Part shown: piece by piece, positions 8,122 to 16,558 of the stretch | Position numbering within the stretch: the first letter of the stretch is position 1 | Layout: the number at the start of each line of letters is the position of its first letter | DNA from: Streptomyces lincolnensis | GTDB taxonomy: Bacteria > Actinomycetota > Actinomycetes > Streptomycetales > Streptomycetaceae | Direction: 5' to 3' | Assembly: GCF_021173675.1 (NCBI RefSeq) | Contig: NZ_JAIHON010000014.1 | Location: forward strand, 124,001 to 188,000 | DNA: 64,000 nucleotides | Notes under the pieces: model-generated | What the model was told of the DNA's origin: nothing | The model's input: only the letters and a program-made list of their open reading frames with translations | Databases searched by the model: none | Made by a program: the position numbers and the translations under genes

Positions 8122-8307
8122 TCAGCCTCGGGGATGACGCAGGCGTACCGAGACCCAGCGGGCCCGGCGGCGCAGGATGCGCGGGATGCCCACCCGGAGG
8201 TCCGTGCCGCCCGGCAGCTGCGGGGCACCGCCTCGTTGGTGGGAGCTCAGGCCTCCGGCCGAGCGTCGGTTGCGTGCTGCGTCACTGTAGTCGTGCGTCC
8301 AGCCCAT
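8122..8307 (-). CDS. Small basic hypothetical protein
   Basis: 61 residues, MGWTHDYSDAARNRRSAGGL and onward, rich in Arg (about 20%). Roughly 80% of third codon positions are G/C, which is above the flanking non-coding DNA and suggests real coding. No ribosome site is clear. No domain is recognised. It is alone between the MarP-like protease and the epoxide hydrolase genes. It could be a chance frame, since Streptomyces shadows can also be GC3-biased. Confidence 0.5.
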   Translation of the reverse strand: MGWTHDYSDAARNRRSAGGLSSHQRGGAPQLPGGTDLRVGIPRILRRRARWVSVRLRHPRG

Positions 8308-8451
8308 ACCCCGACGTGTGCCCCTGCCCCAAGGTCGATAACCGCCCCCAGGGCCCCCAATTGGCCTATGCGGCGGGCAAGTGGCTGTTCGTAGGACAGC
8401 TGTTCAGGTTCGGATACCGGGCGCAGCGAAACGGTCACCGATCGGGTGCGG

Positions 8452-9405
8452 TCACCGGTCGGGTTCGGGGTCCTTCAGCCAGTTGATCAGCTCGGTGGAG
8501 AAGGCGACCGGGTCCTCCTCGTGCGGGAAGTGTCCGAGCCCGTCGAACAGCCGCCAGCGGTACGGCGCTTCGACGTACTCCCCGGAGCCGGCCGCGCTGC
8601 GCGTGCGCATCACGGGGTCGAGCGAGCCGTGGAGGTGGAGGGTCGGCACCCGCACGGGGCGCTTCATCCGCCGGTTGAACTGGATGCCGTCCGGACGGGC
8701 CATGGAGCGCACCATCCAGCGGTACGGCTCGATCGCGCAGTGCGCGGTCGATGGGATGAGCATCGCGCGGCGGTACGTCTCCACCGCCTCGTCGTCCGGC
8801 AGGCGCGGCCCCGACCAGTCCCGGACGAGACGGGCGACGAGCGCGCCGTCGTCCGCGGTCAGCTGCCGCTCGGGCACCCAGGGGCGCTGAAACCCCCAGA
8901 TGTAGGACCCCGCGCGCGTCTGCTTGACGTCGGAGAGCATCGCCGAGCGCCAGCGCCGGGGGTGCGGCATCGAGGCGACGGTGAGCCGCCGTACCAGCTT
9001 CGGGCGCATCGCGGCCGCCGTCCACGCCAGATAGCCGCCCAGGTCGTGGCCGACCAGCGCGGCGTCCGGCTCGCCGAGGGAGCGGATCACACCGGTGATG
9101 TCGAGGGCGAGGTTGGCCGGGTCGTACCCGCGCGGGGTGCGGTCGCTGCCGCCGACACCGCGCAGGTCCATGGCCACGGCCCTGAAGCCCGCGTCGGCGA
9201 GTGCCGTGAGCTGGTGCCGCCAGGTCCACCAGAACTGCGGGAAGCCGTGCAGCAGCAGCACCAGCGGCCCGTCGCCCAGCTCGGCGATGTGGAAGCGCGC
9301 CCCGTTGGCGGCGACCTCCCGGTGGGTCACCTTTTTTCCACCCGGGAGGACGTCCGGTCGTACGACCGAAGGGGGTTGGGCCGAAGGTGTGGCGGGATCC
9401 GTCAT
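8452..9405 (-). CDS. Alpha/beta hydrolase, epoxide hydrolase-like
   Basis: 317 residues. The oxyanion segment LHGFPQFWWTW, the DLRGVGGSDRT strand and the nucleophile elbow VGHDLGGY, with aspartate in place of serine, are typical of soluble epoxide hydrolases and haloalkane dehalogenases. A tyrosine-bearing cap region and a late acid/histidine pair (HGSLDPV, GLGHFPHEE) complete the catalytic set. It probably hydrolyses lipid or xenobiotic epoxides. Its ATG overlaps the stop of the holin-like gene (ATGA). The same pair occurs as Rv3670/Rv3669 in M. tuberculosis. Confidence 0.88.
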   Translation of the reverse strand: MTDPATPSAQPPSVVRPDVLPGGKKVTHREVAANGARFHIAELGDGPLVLLLHGFPQFWWTWRHQLTALADAGFRAVAMDLRGVGGSDRTPRGYDPANLALDITGVIRSLGEPDAALVGHDLGGYLAWTAAAMRPKLVRRLTVASMPHPRRWRSAMLSDVKQTRAGSYIWGFQRPWVPERQLTADDGALVARLVRDWSGPRLPDDEAVETYRRAMLIPSTAHCAIEPYRWMVRSMARPDGIQFNRRMKRPVRVPTLHLHGSLDPVMRTRSAAGSGEYVEAPYRWRLFDGLGHFPHEEDPVAFSTELINWLKDPEPDR

Positions 9406-9902
9406 GACGACGAGCGTGCCACAGCCTCGATGGCCTTCGTGTCCCGGACCCGCTCCTCCAGCACCTTGGTGTCGGAGCGCGGGTGCGGCTTGGCGTTCTG
9501 GAGCACGCCGGCCGTCTCCTTCATGGAGGCGGCGACCTTCTGCGGGCCCTTGCCCTTCTTCGCCTTCTTGGCGAAGACGACGCCGATCAGCGCGAGGAGG
9601 CCCGCGACCAGGACGTTCGCCGCGAAGGACAGCACGAAGCAGATCGCGAGGTTCCAGTCGCTCCAGGTCCGGATGGCGTACGCCAGCGCGAAGTTCAGCA
9701 TCGGCAGCGAGAACACCAGGACGGCACCGGCCGCCATGAACGCGCCGCCGCTCGTGGCGCCCCGCTTCACGTCCTGCTTCAGCTGTGCCTTCGCCAGGGC
9801 GATCTCGTCGTGCACCAGTGCGGACATCTCGGTCGTCGCCGAGGCGAACAGCTGGCCGATACTGCGTTCGGCGCCGACCGGGCTGCCGTCGGGTGCGCTC
9901 AT
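9402..9902 (-). CDS. Phage holin-like (Actinobacterial Holin-X type) membrane protein
   Basis: 166 residues from the ATG at 9902, which has GGGAG 6-7 nt upstream; the longer in-frame extension lacks a site. The N-terminal half is an amphipathic helix with EIALAKAQLKQD, typical of the Holin-X/DUF1469 group. Two membrane helices span about residues 50-110, and a Lys-rich cytoplasmic tail follows (AKKAKKGKG). Despite the name this is a chromosomal envelope protein, not a prophage lysis gene; no phage genes are nearby. It is coupled to the epoxide hydrolase gene. Confidence 0.83.
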   Translation of the reverse strand: MSAPDGSPVGAERSIGQLFASATTEMSALVHDEIALAKAQLKQDVKRGATSGGAFMAAGAVLVFSLPMLNFALAYAIRTWSDWNLAICFVLSFAANVLVAGLLALIGVVFAKKAKKGKGPQKVAASMKETAGVLQNAKPHPRSDTKVLEERVRDTKAIEAVARSSS

Positions 9903-9963
9903 CGCGGTCTCCCTACTTCTGACCAAGTGCGTATGGTCTTGTCCTTTGTACCGTCCCGTCAGA

Positions 9964-11400
9964 TCATGCCGGACGGTCGTCCTCATCGCTTGCCCCGCCC
10001 GCCACTTCGGCAAGCGGGTCGCGCCCGGTGGCCTTCCGTTCGGCGATCCGGCGGTGCTCGGCGGCCTTGCGCTCGTAGATCTCGGCCATCCTCAGGTGGT
10101 ACGCCGGATCGTCCTCCTCGTAGATGTCCGGTACGCCGCTGAGGTCCTCGTCGCGCTCCTCCGCCTCGACCAGCCGGCGGTACTTGGCGTTCCGGATCTT
10201 CAGCAGCACCGTCGCCAGGGTGGCCGCGATGAGGGAGCCCGCCAGTACGGCCGCCTTGACCTCGTCCGTCAGCGCCGCGTCGCCGTCGAAGGCCAGCTCG
10301 CCGATGAGCAGCGAGACGGTGAACCCGATGCCGGCCAGGGTCGCCACCGCGAAGACGTCCGCCCATTGCAGGTCCTCGCTGAGCGACGCCCGGGTGTAGC
10401 GGGCCGTGAGCCAGGTCCCGCCGAAGATGCCGAGCGCCTTGCCGAGGACGAGCCCCAGGACCACCCCGAGCGTCTCCGGCTTGGTGAAGACGTCCCCGAG
10501 CGCGCCCCCGGAGATGGAGACACCGGCGCTGAACAGCGCGAACAGCGGGACGGCCAACCCCGCCGACAGCGGCCGTACGAGATGCTCGATGTGCTCGCCG
10601 GGGGAGTGCTCCTCGCCCTCGCGCCTGGTGCAGCGCAGCATCAGGCCCATCGCGACGCCCGCGATCGTGGCGTGGACGCCGCTGTTGTACATCAGCGTCC
10701 AGATCACGAGCGCGAGCGGGACGTACACGTACCAACCGCGTACGCCCTTGCGCAGCAGCAGCCAGAAGACGGCGAGGCCGACCGCCGCCCCGCCGAGCGC
10801 GAGGAAGTCGAGGTCCGCCGTGAAGAAGACCGCGATGATCAGGATCGCGAAGAGGTCGTCGACGACGGCGAGGGTGAGCAGGAAGGCGCGCAGGGCGCTC
10901 GGCAGGGAGGTGCCGATGACGGCGAGCACCGCCAGCGCGAAGGCGATGTCGGTCGCGGTCGGAACGGCCCAGCCCTGGAGCGAGCCGCCGCCGGTGACAT
11001 TGGTGAGCACATAGACCAGCGCCGGTACGACCATCCCGCACAGCGCGGCGATCACGGGCAGCGCGGCCGCCTTGGGGTCCTTCAGATCGCCCGCGACCAG
11101 TTCGCGCTTGAGTTCGATGCCGGCGACGAAGAAGAAGATCGCGAGGAGGCCGTCGGCCGCCCAGTGCGCGATCGACAGGTCCAGGCCCAGCGCCTCGGGG
11201 CCCAGATGGAAGTGGCTGACGCTCTCGTAACTGTCGCGCAGCGCCGGGACGTTCGCCCAGACCAGCGCCGTGACGGCGGCGATGAGCAGCAGTACGCCAC
11301 CGACCGTCTCGGTCCGCAGCGCGTCCGCCACGAAGGTCCGCTCGGGCAGGGACAGCCGTCCGAAGACCTTGCGGGCGGGGGTGGTGCGGGGCGCGGGCAC
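9964..11400 (-). CDS. nhaA: Na+/H+ antiporter NhaA
   Basis: 478 residues. Signature segments are FFFVAGIELKREL early in the protein, PTATDIAFALAVL (equivalent of Asp133 of E. coli NhaA) and VVDDLFAIL (equivalent of the ion-binding Asp163/Asp164 pair). About 11-12 hydrophobic helices are present. The extra C-terminal tail of about 70 charged residues (ERKAAEHRRIAERKA) is longer than in E. coli. The protein exports Na+ in exchange for protons at the inner membrane. It is transcribed alone toward the holin gene from an AT-rich upstream region. Confidence 0.93.
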   Translation of the reverse strand: MPAPRTTPARKVFGRLSLPERTFVADALRTETVGGVLLLIAAVTALVWANVPALRDSYESVSHFHLGPEALGLDLSIAHWAADGLLAIFFFVAGIELKRELVAGDLKDPKAAALPVIAALCGMVVPALVYVLTNVTGGGSLQGWAVPTATDIAFALAVLAVIGTSLPSALRAFLLTLAVVDDLFAILIIAVFFTADLDFLALGGAAVGLAVFWLLLRKGVRGWYVYVPLALVIWTLMYNSGVHATIAGVAMGLMLRCTRREGEEHSPGEHIEHLVRPLSAGLAVPLFALFSAGVSISGGALGDVFTKPETLGVVLGLVLGKALGIFGGTWLTARYTRASLSEDLQWADVFAVATLAGIGFTVSLLIGELAFDGDAALTDEVKAAVLAGSLIAATLATVLLKIRNAKYRRLVEAEERDEDLSGVPDIYEEDDPAYHLRMAEIYERKAAEHRRIAERKATGRDPLAEVAGGASDEDDRPA

Positions 11401-11468
11401 GAGGGGGACCTCCGGTCGACGGGCAGCACGAAACGCTTGCCGACCAGACTTCCCGGCGCACCTTGGTT

Positions 11469-11485
11469 GTTTAGTTTAGCTAAGT
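11469..11485 (-). promoter_or_regulatory. AT-rich repeat upstream of nhaA
   Basis: Read on the + strand, TGTTTAGTTTAGCTAAG contains two TTTAG repeats and the palindrome TTAGCTAA in otherwise GC-rich DNA, 70-85 bp before the nhaA start. It is a plausible promoter or operator; the regulator is unknown. Confidence 0.35.
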
Positions 11486-11509
11486 ACGGCGGAGGATGCA
11501 CTTCGAACG

Positions 11510-11546
11510 CCGGGGATGCGGGGGCTCGGCGCCCCCGCATCCCCGG
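11510..11546 (-). terminator. Strong terminator after acs
   Basis: A perfect 16-bp stem (CCGGGGATGCGGGGGC and its complement) around TCGGC lies 7 bp past the acs stop codon. No U run follows, as is common in Streptomyces. Confidence 0.8.
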
Positions 11547-11552
11547 GCCGCG

Positions 11553-13511
11553 TCAGTCCTCGGACGGCGCGGCGGGCAGCTTCGCCTGGATGAGGTCCAT
11601 GACCGTCGAGTCGGTCAGCGTGGTGACGTCACCGAGCTGACGGTTCTCCGCCACGTCCCGCAGCAGTCGCCGCATGATCTTGCCGGAGCGGGTCTTGGGC
11701 AGCTCCGCCACCGGCAGGATCCGCTTCGGCTTGGCGATCGGGCCGAGGGCCGCGCCGACGTGGTTGCGCAGGTCGGCGACGAGGTTCTCGTCCTCCGCGT
11801 TGGCCGTGCCGCGCAGGATGACGAAGGCGACGATGGCCTGCCCGGTGGTCTCGTCGGCGGCACCGACGACGGCCGCCTCGGCGACCGAGGGGTGCGAGAC
11901 GAGGGCGGACTCCACCTCGGTGGTGGAGATGTTGTGCCCGGAGACGAGCATGACGTCGTCCACGCGGCCCAGCAGCCAGATGTCGCCGTCGTCGTCCTTC
12001 TTCGCCCCGTCACCGGCGAAGTACTTGCCCTCGAAGCGCGACCAGTACGTGTCGAGGAAGCGCTGGTCGTCGCCCCAGATGGTGCGCAGCATCGACGGCC
12101 ACGGCTCGGTCAGGACCAGGTAGCCGCCACCGCCGTTCGGCACCTCGTTCGCCTCGTCGTCGACGACGGTCGCGGCGATGCCGGGCAGCGGGGTCTGCGC
12201 GGAACCGGGCTTGGTCGCGGTCACGCCCGGCAGCGGGGAGATCATCATCGCGCCGGTCTCGGTCTGCCACCAGGTGTCCACGATCGGCGTGGCGTCGGCG
12301 CCGATGTGCTTCCGGTACCAGATCCAGGCCTCGGGGTTGATGGGCTCACCGACGGAGCCGAGGATGCGCAGGCTGGACAGGTCGAACTTGGCGGGGATGT
12401 CGTCGCCCCACTTCATGAACGTACGGATCGCCGTCGGCGCCGTGTACAGGATCGTCACCCCGTACTTCTGGACGATCTCCCAGAAGCGGCCCTGGTGCGG
12501 CGTGTCCGGCGTGCCCTCGTACATGACCTGGGTGGCGCCGTTCGCCAGCGGGCCGTAGACGATGTACGAGTGCCCGGTGACCCAGCCGACGTCGGCGGTG
12601 CACCAGTAGACGTCGGTCTCCGGCTTGAGGTCGAAGACGGCGTGGTGGGTGAACGCGGTCTGGGTGAGGTAGCCGCCGGAGGTGTGCAGGATGCCCTTCG
12701 GCTTACCCGTCGTACCCGAGGTGTAGAGGATGAAGAGCGGGTGCTCGGCGTCGAAGGCCTCGGGCGTGTGCTCGGCGGACTGCCGCTCCACGATCTCGTG
12801 CCACCACACGTCCCGGCTGTCGTCCCACGCGACCTCCTGGCCGGTACGGCGTACGACGAGCACGTGCTCCACGTTGCCCGCCTTGCCGACCGCCTCGTCC
12901 ACCGCCGGCTTGAGCGCGGACGGCTTGCCGCGCCGGTAGCCGCCGTCGGAGGTGATGACGACCTTGGCGTCCGCGTCCTGGATCCGAGTGGCGAGCGCGT
13001 CGGCCGAGAAGCCGCCGAAGACCACGGAGTGCGCGGCGCCGATCCGGGCGCACGCGAGCATCGCGACGGCCGTCTCAGGAATCATCGGCATGTAGACCGC
13101 GACCCGGTCGCCCTTCCGGACCCCCAGCTCCAGCAGGGCGTTCGCGGCCTTGGAGACCTCGTCCTTGAGCTCGGCATAGGTGATCGCGCGGCTGTCGCCG
13201 GGCTCGCCCTCGAAGTGGATGGCGACCCGGTCGCCGTGGCCGGCCTCGACATGCCGGTCGACGCAGTTGTACGCCACATTGAGCTCGCCGTCCTTGAACC
13301 ACTTGGCGAACGGCGGGTTCGACCAGTCCAGGGTCTCGGTCGGCTCCTTGGCCCAGCTCAGTCGGCGGGCCTGCTCGGCCCAGAAACCGAGCCGGTCAGC
13401 CTTGGCCTGCTCATACGCCTCCGCGGTGACGTTGGCGTTCGCGGCCAGGTCGGCGGGGGGTGCGAACCTGCGCTCTTCCTTGAGCAGGTTGGCCAGGCTT
13501 TCGTTGCTCAC
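11553..13511 (-). CDS. acs: Acetyl-CoA synthetase
   Basis: 652 residues from the GTG at 13511 (VSNESLANLLKEERRF), a standard Acs length. A longer frame to GTG 13553 lacks a ribosome site. The AMP-binding signature YTSGTTGKPKG is near residue 265. The C-terminal KTRSGKIMRRLLR contains the catalytic lysine that is acetylated in regulated Acs proteins. The enzyme activates acetate through acetyl-AMP to acetyl-CoA. It is monocistronic, with a strong downstream hairpin, and is syntenic with Rv3667. Confidence 0.95.
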   Translation of the reverse strand: MSNESLANLLKEERRFAPPADLAANANVTAEAYEQAKADRLGFWAEQARRLSWAKEPTETLDWSNPPFAKWFKDGELNVAYNCVDRHVEAGHGDRVAIHFEGEPGDSRAITYAELKDEVSKAANALLELGVRKGDRVAVYMPMIPETAVAMLACARIGAAHSVVFGGFSADALATRIQDADAKVVITSDGGYRRGKPSALKPAVDEAVGKAGNVEHVLVVRRTGQEVAWDDSRDVWWHEIVERQSAEHTPEAFDAEHPLFILYTSGTTGKPKGILHTSGGYLTQTAFTHHAVFDLKPETDVYWCTADVGWVTGHSYIVYGPLANGATQVMYEGTPDTPHQGRFWEIVQKYGVTILYTAPTAIRTFMKWGDDIPAKFDLSSLRILGSVGEPINPEAWIWYRKHIGADATPIVDTWWQTETGAMMISPLPGVTATKPGSAQTPLPGIAATVVDDEANEVPNGGGGYLVLTEPWPSMLRTIWGDDQRFLDTYWSRFEGKYFAGDGAKKDDDGDIWLLGRVDDVMLVSGHNISTTEVESALVSHPSVAEAAVVGAADETTGQAIVAFVILRGTANAEDENLVADLRNHVGAALGPIAKPKRILPVAELPKTRSGKIMRRLLRDVAENRQLGDVTTLTDSTVMDLIQAKLPAAPSED

Positions 13512-13740
13512 GGCATCTGCCTTTCCCAGGGTGTCCGTTGTGTCCCAAGCCACAGCTCATCAGACCGGGGGTGCGATGACAAGGGGCGATGGGCGATTGG
13601 TGTAGACCTGTGGACGGGGTCGTTCCTGCCCCCTTCCAGCGGCCGGGGTCATCCGTACCCACGTACGCCGACCAGGCAGAGTTCAGCCCCTGTAACGCCT
13701 TTCACACTCCGGACGGGGTGCGGGTGGAGCGCGCCGAGGG

Positions 13741-13772
13741 GACGGCCCCGGTGAAGTGGGACCGGGGCCGTC
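13741..13772 (-). terminator. Terminator after the SulP-carbonic anhydrase gene
   Basis: GACGGCCCCGGT and ACCGGGGCCGTC form a perfect 12-bp stem with an 8-nt loop, about 95 bp past the stop. The rest of 13512-13865 shows no gene. Confidence 0.7.
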
Positions 13773-13865
13773 CTGGAGCATCCGCGGGTGGGCCGGCACC
13801 ACGGCGGGTGGGTGCCGGTCACTACCGACGGGAGAGCCGGGCACCATCGGCGATCTTGCGATGGC

Positions 13866-16259
13866 TCACGCCGTCAGGTCGGCCGCCTCCACATGGTGGA
13901 ACAGCTCGTCCTCGCCCGCCCCGGTGAGCAGGTAGGCCTGGGCCTCGCCCACGTGGAAGTACATCCCGTGCAGCCGGAGCGCGCCGTCCTTGAGGGCGCG
14001 GGCGACCGAGTCGTGGGTGCGCAGGTGCTCCAACTGCTGCACCACGTTGGTCAGACAGAGCTGCTCCACCGCGTCGGCGGGTGACCGGCCGGCGAGCCGG
14101 GCCCAGGGCCGGCCGTCGTCGGCCATGCGCTCCAGACTCGGCAGGCCGTGCCGCAGCCACCGCTTCAGCGGGGTCTGGGCCCCGCCCGGCTCGGTGGTCA
14201 TCAGCGCCTGCATGGCCCCGCACCCGGAGTGCCCGCACACCGTGATGGAGCGTACCTTCAGCACGTCCACCGCGTACTCGATCGCGGCCGCCACCGAGTC
14301 GTCGCTCTCCTGGCCGTGCGGCGGAACGAGGTTGCCCACGTTGCGCACCACGAACAGGTCGCCCGGACCACTGGAGGTGATCATCGAGGTGACCAGCCGC
14401 GAGTCGGCGCAGGTGAGGAACAGCTGCGACGGTCGCTGCCCCTCGCGCGCCAGCCGGGCCAGCTCTCCCCGCACGAGCGGTGCGGTGTTGCGCTGGAACG
14501 CGCTGATGCCACGCGCCAGTTGGTGGGAGTTCGGCCCGTCGGTGCCGTCCGGTCCGTCCAGGTGCCCGCCCTCGGCCGGTGCTGTCCGCGGAGGCTCGCA
14601 CTGGTGGTTGCGCCAGGGCGTCCAGGGGCTGCAACGGCAACTCGCGGGCTCTGCCGTCGGCTCGGCGGCCTCGCGCCCGGCGCGGAAAGCGGTCGGGCTT
14701 GCGGGCTCACCGATGCGGATCCCGGACCGGCGGCCGGTCAGCTCCACGGAACCGCCCTGCGCGGTGTGCGTCTTCTGCCAGTCCTGGAGCGCCTCGTAGG
14801 CGGCGTGGTCCATGAACGAGCCGTCCAGCTCCACGACGACGCGGGCGCCCTGGGGCACGAGATGCAGGGCTCTGCTGAGCCGCGGCACGGCGAGGAACGT
14901 CAACTGCCCTCGTACGTGGACGTGATGGACTCCTTCCCTCTCGTCGTGGGTGATGCGGGTGCGGGTGAGGCGGTGCAGGGCGACGGCGACGGCCACGGCG
15001 ATTCCCAGCGTCACGCCCTCCAGGACGCCGATGACGACCACGCCGAGGGTGGTGACGGCGTACACCAGCACCTCGCGGTGGCGGGTCACCGTGCGGATGT
15101 GGTGCAGGGACACCATCTGGATGCCGACGGCCATCACCAGGGCGGCGAGCGAGGCGAGGGGGATGAACTCCAGGATCGGGACCATCAGCAGCGCGGCGAT
15201 CACTACGAGAACGCCGTGCAGCATCGTGGAGTTCCGGCTGACGGCACCGGCGTGCACATTCGCCGAACTCCGCACGGCCACACCGGCGACGGGCAGTCCG
15301 CCGAGTGTGCCGGAGACGATGTTGGCGGCGCCCTGGCCGAGCAGTTCACGGTCCAGGTCGGAGCGCCCGACGCGGCCGGGCAGGCCGGGACGTCCGGCGA
15401 TCAGCTTGTCCACGGCCACCGCGCCGAGCAGCGACTGCACGCTGCACACCAGTGTGGTGGTGAGTACGGCGGCGACCAGGCCCAGCACAGGGCCCTCGGG
15501 AAGTCCGGCCAGGGCGTGGCTGCTCCAGGACGGCAGGTCGACCTTGGGCAGGGTCAGCCCGGCGAGCGAGGCGGCGGCGGTGGCCCCGGTGACGGCCACG
15601 AGCGCGGCCGGAACCTTGCGCAGGAGTCTTCCGACGCGGCCGGGCAGGCGCGGCCAGAGGAAGAGCAGCGCCAGCGTCGCCGCGCTCACCGACATCGCGG
15701 CGGGGTGCAGGTCCGCCAACTGGGCCGGCAGCGCGCGCAGGTTGTCGAGGACGGAGCTCTGCGGGGTGCCGCCGAGGACGATGTGCAACTGGGCGACGGC
15801 GATGGTGACACCGATGCCGGCGAGCATGCCGTGCACGATCGCGGGGCTGACGGCGAGGGCGTTGCGGGCCACGCGCAGGCAGCCCAGGCCCAGTTGGGCG
15901 AGCCCGGCCAGGACGGTGATGGCGCAGGTGGTCCGCCAGCCGTAGCGGTGGATGAGGTCGGCGGTGACGACGGTGAGGCCGGCGGCCGGGCCGCTGACCT
16001 GGAGCGGGGAGCCGCCGAGCCGTCCGGCGACGATCCCTCCGACGGCGGCGGCGACGAGCCCGGCCTGGAGGGGCGCACCGGTGGCGAGGGCGATGCCGAG
16101 GGACAGCGGAAGGGCGATCAGGAAGACCGCGATGGAGGCCGACACGTCGGCGCCCGCGATGCGCAGACGGCGGCGGGGGCCCGGTGGCGGGCTGTGGGGC
16201 TGATGGATGCGCTTCGTCCGATTCGAGTGGGCGGCGCGAGTGGGTAGGCAGGCTGGCAT
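13866..16259 (-). CDS. SulP anion transporter fused to STAS and beta-carbonic anhydrase domains
   Basis: 797 residues from the ATG at 16259, which has GGAGGAGA at 8 nt; the longer frame has no site. After a basic N-terminus, about ten hydrophobic helices form a SulP transporter (LPLSLGIALATGAPLQAGL is its family signature). A STAS domain lies around residues 465-560. A beta-class carbonic anhydrase fills the last 200 residues, with zinc and active-site motifs CADSR and CGHSGC. This fusion (compare Rv3273) suggests bicarbonate uptake or release coupled to CO2 hydration at the membrane. Sulfate transport is an alternative. Confidence 0.9.
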   Translation of the reverse strand: MPACLPTRAAHSNRTKRIHQPHSPPPGPRRRLRIAGADVSASIAVFLIALPLSLGIALATGAPLQAGLVAAAVGGIVAGRLGGSPLQVSGPAAGLTVVTADLIHRYGWRTTCAITVLAGLAQLGLGCLRVARNALAVSPAIVHGMLAGIGVTIAVAQLHIVLGGTPQSSVLDNLRALPAQLADLHPAAMSVSAATLALLFLWPRLPGRVGRLLRKVPAALVAVTGATAAASLAGLTLPKVDLPSWSSHALAGLPEGPVLGLVAAVLTTTLVCSVQSLLGAVAVDKLIAGRPGLPGRVGRSDLDRELLGQGAANIVSGTLGGLPVAGVAVRSSANVHAGAVSRNSTMLHGVLVVIAALLMVPILEFIPLASLAALVMAVGIQMVSLHHIRTVTRHREVLVYAVTTLGVVVIGVLEGVTLGIAVAVAVALHRLTRTRITHDEREGVHHVHVRGQLTFLAVPRLSRALHLVPQGARVVVELDGSFMDHAAYEALQDWQKTHTAQGGSVELTGRRSGIRIGEPASPTAFRAGREAAEPTAEPASCRCSPWTPWRNHQCEPPRTAPAEGGHLDGPDGTDGPNSHQLARGISAFQRNTAPLVRGELARLAREGQRPSQLFLTCADSRLVTSMITSSGPGDLFVVRNVGNLVPPHGQESDDSVAAAIEYAVDVLKVRSITVCGHSGCGAMQALMTTEPGGAQTPLKRWLRHGLPSLERMADDGRPWARLAGRSPADAVEQLCLTNVVQQLEHLRTHDSVARALKDGALRLHGMYFHVGEAQAYLLTGAGEDELFHHVEAADLTA

Positions 16260-16558
16260 TTTCCCGTCTCCTCCGGGGCGGCGCGGTCGCGGATCTGGTG
16301 GTCCCCCGTCGATGGCGGGGGGTCGGGTCGGCGGCCGTGGGTCACGGCGTGCAGCGGCGGGATGATTCAACGCTCGGTAAATGGATCGTAATGCAGAGTA
16401 AAGGGCAGGCATAGACTTTCCCGGCAAATGGGCTAATAAGTAACTCGCACGGGTGAAGTGGCAATTTCATCGGCTTGTCGTACTAATTCCTTCTCGGTCC
16501 CGTGTGAACGTGGCGGCGCTGTCGTTGGCCCCGAGATAAGGAAGAAGGTGGGCGGAAC
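16260..16558. other. Divergent promoter region, AT-rich core
   Basis: This gap separates two divergent genes. The stretch 16370-16445 is markedly AT-rich (GGTAAATGGATCGTAATGC, GGCTAATAAGTAACTC). A TAGACT hexamer is at 16412-16417. No open frame is convincing. Confidence 0.4.

Noticed and set aside
8054..8451. Plus-strand continuation open frames after the MarP-like gene
   Set aside because: Arg/Pro-rich translations without start signals or domains. Only the minus-strand 61-residue frame has suggestive codon bias.
9402..9902. Prophage lysis gene suggested by the holin-like protein
   Set aside because: The protein belongs to a chromosomal actinobacterial membrane family, lies in conserved synteny with the epoxide hydrolase, and no phage structural or endolysin genes are near.
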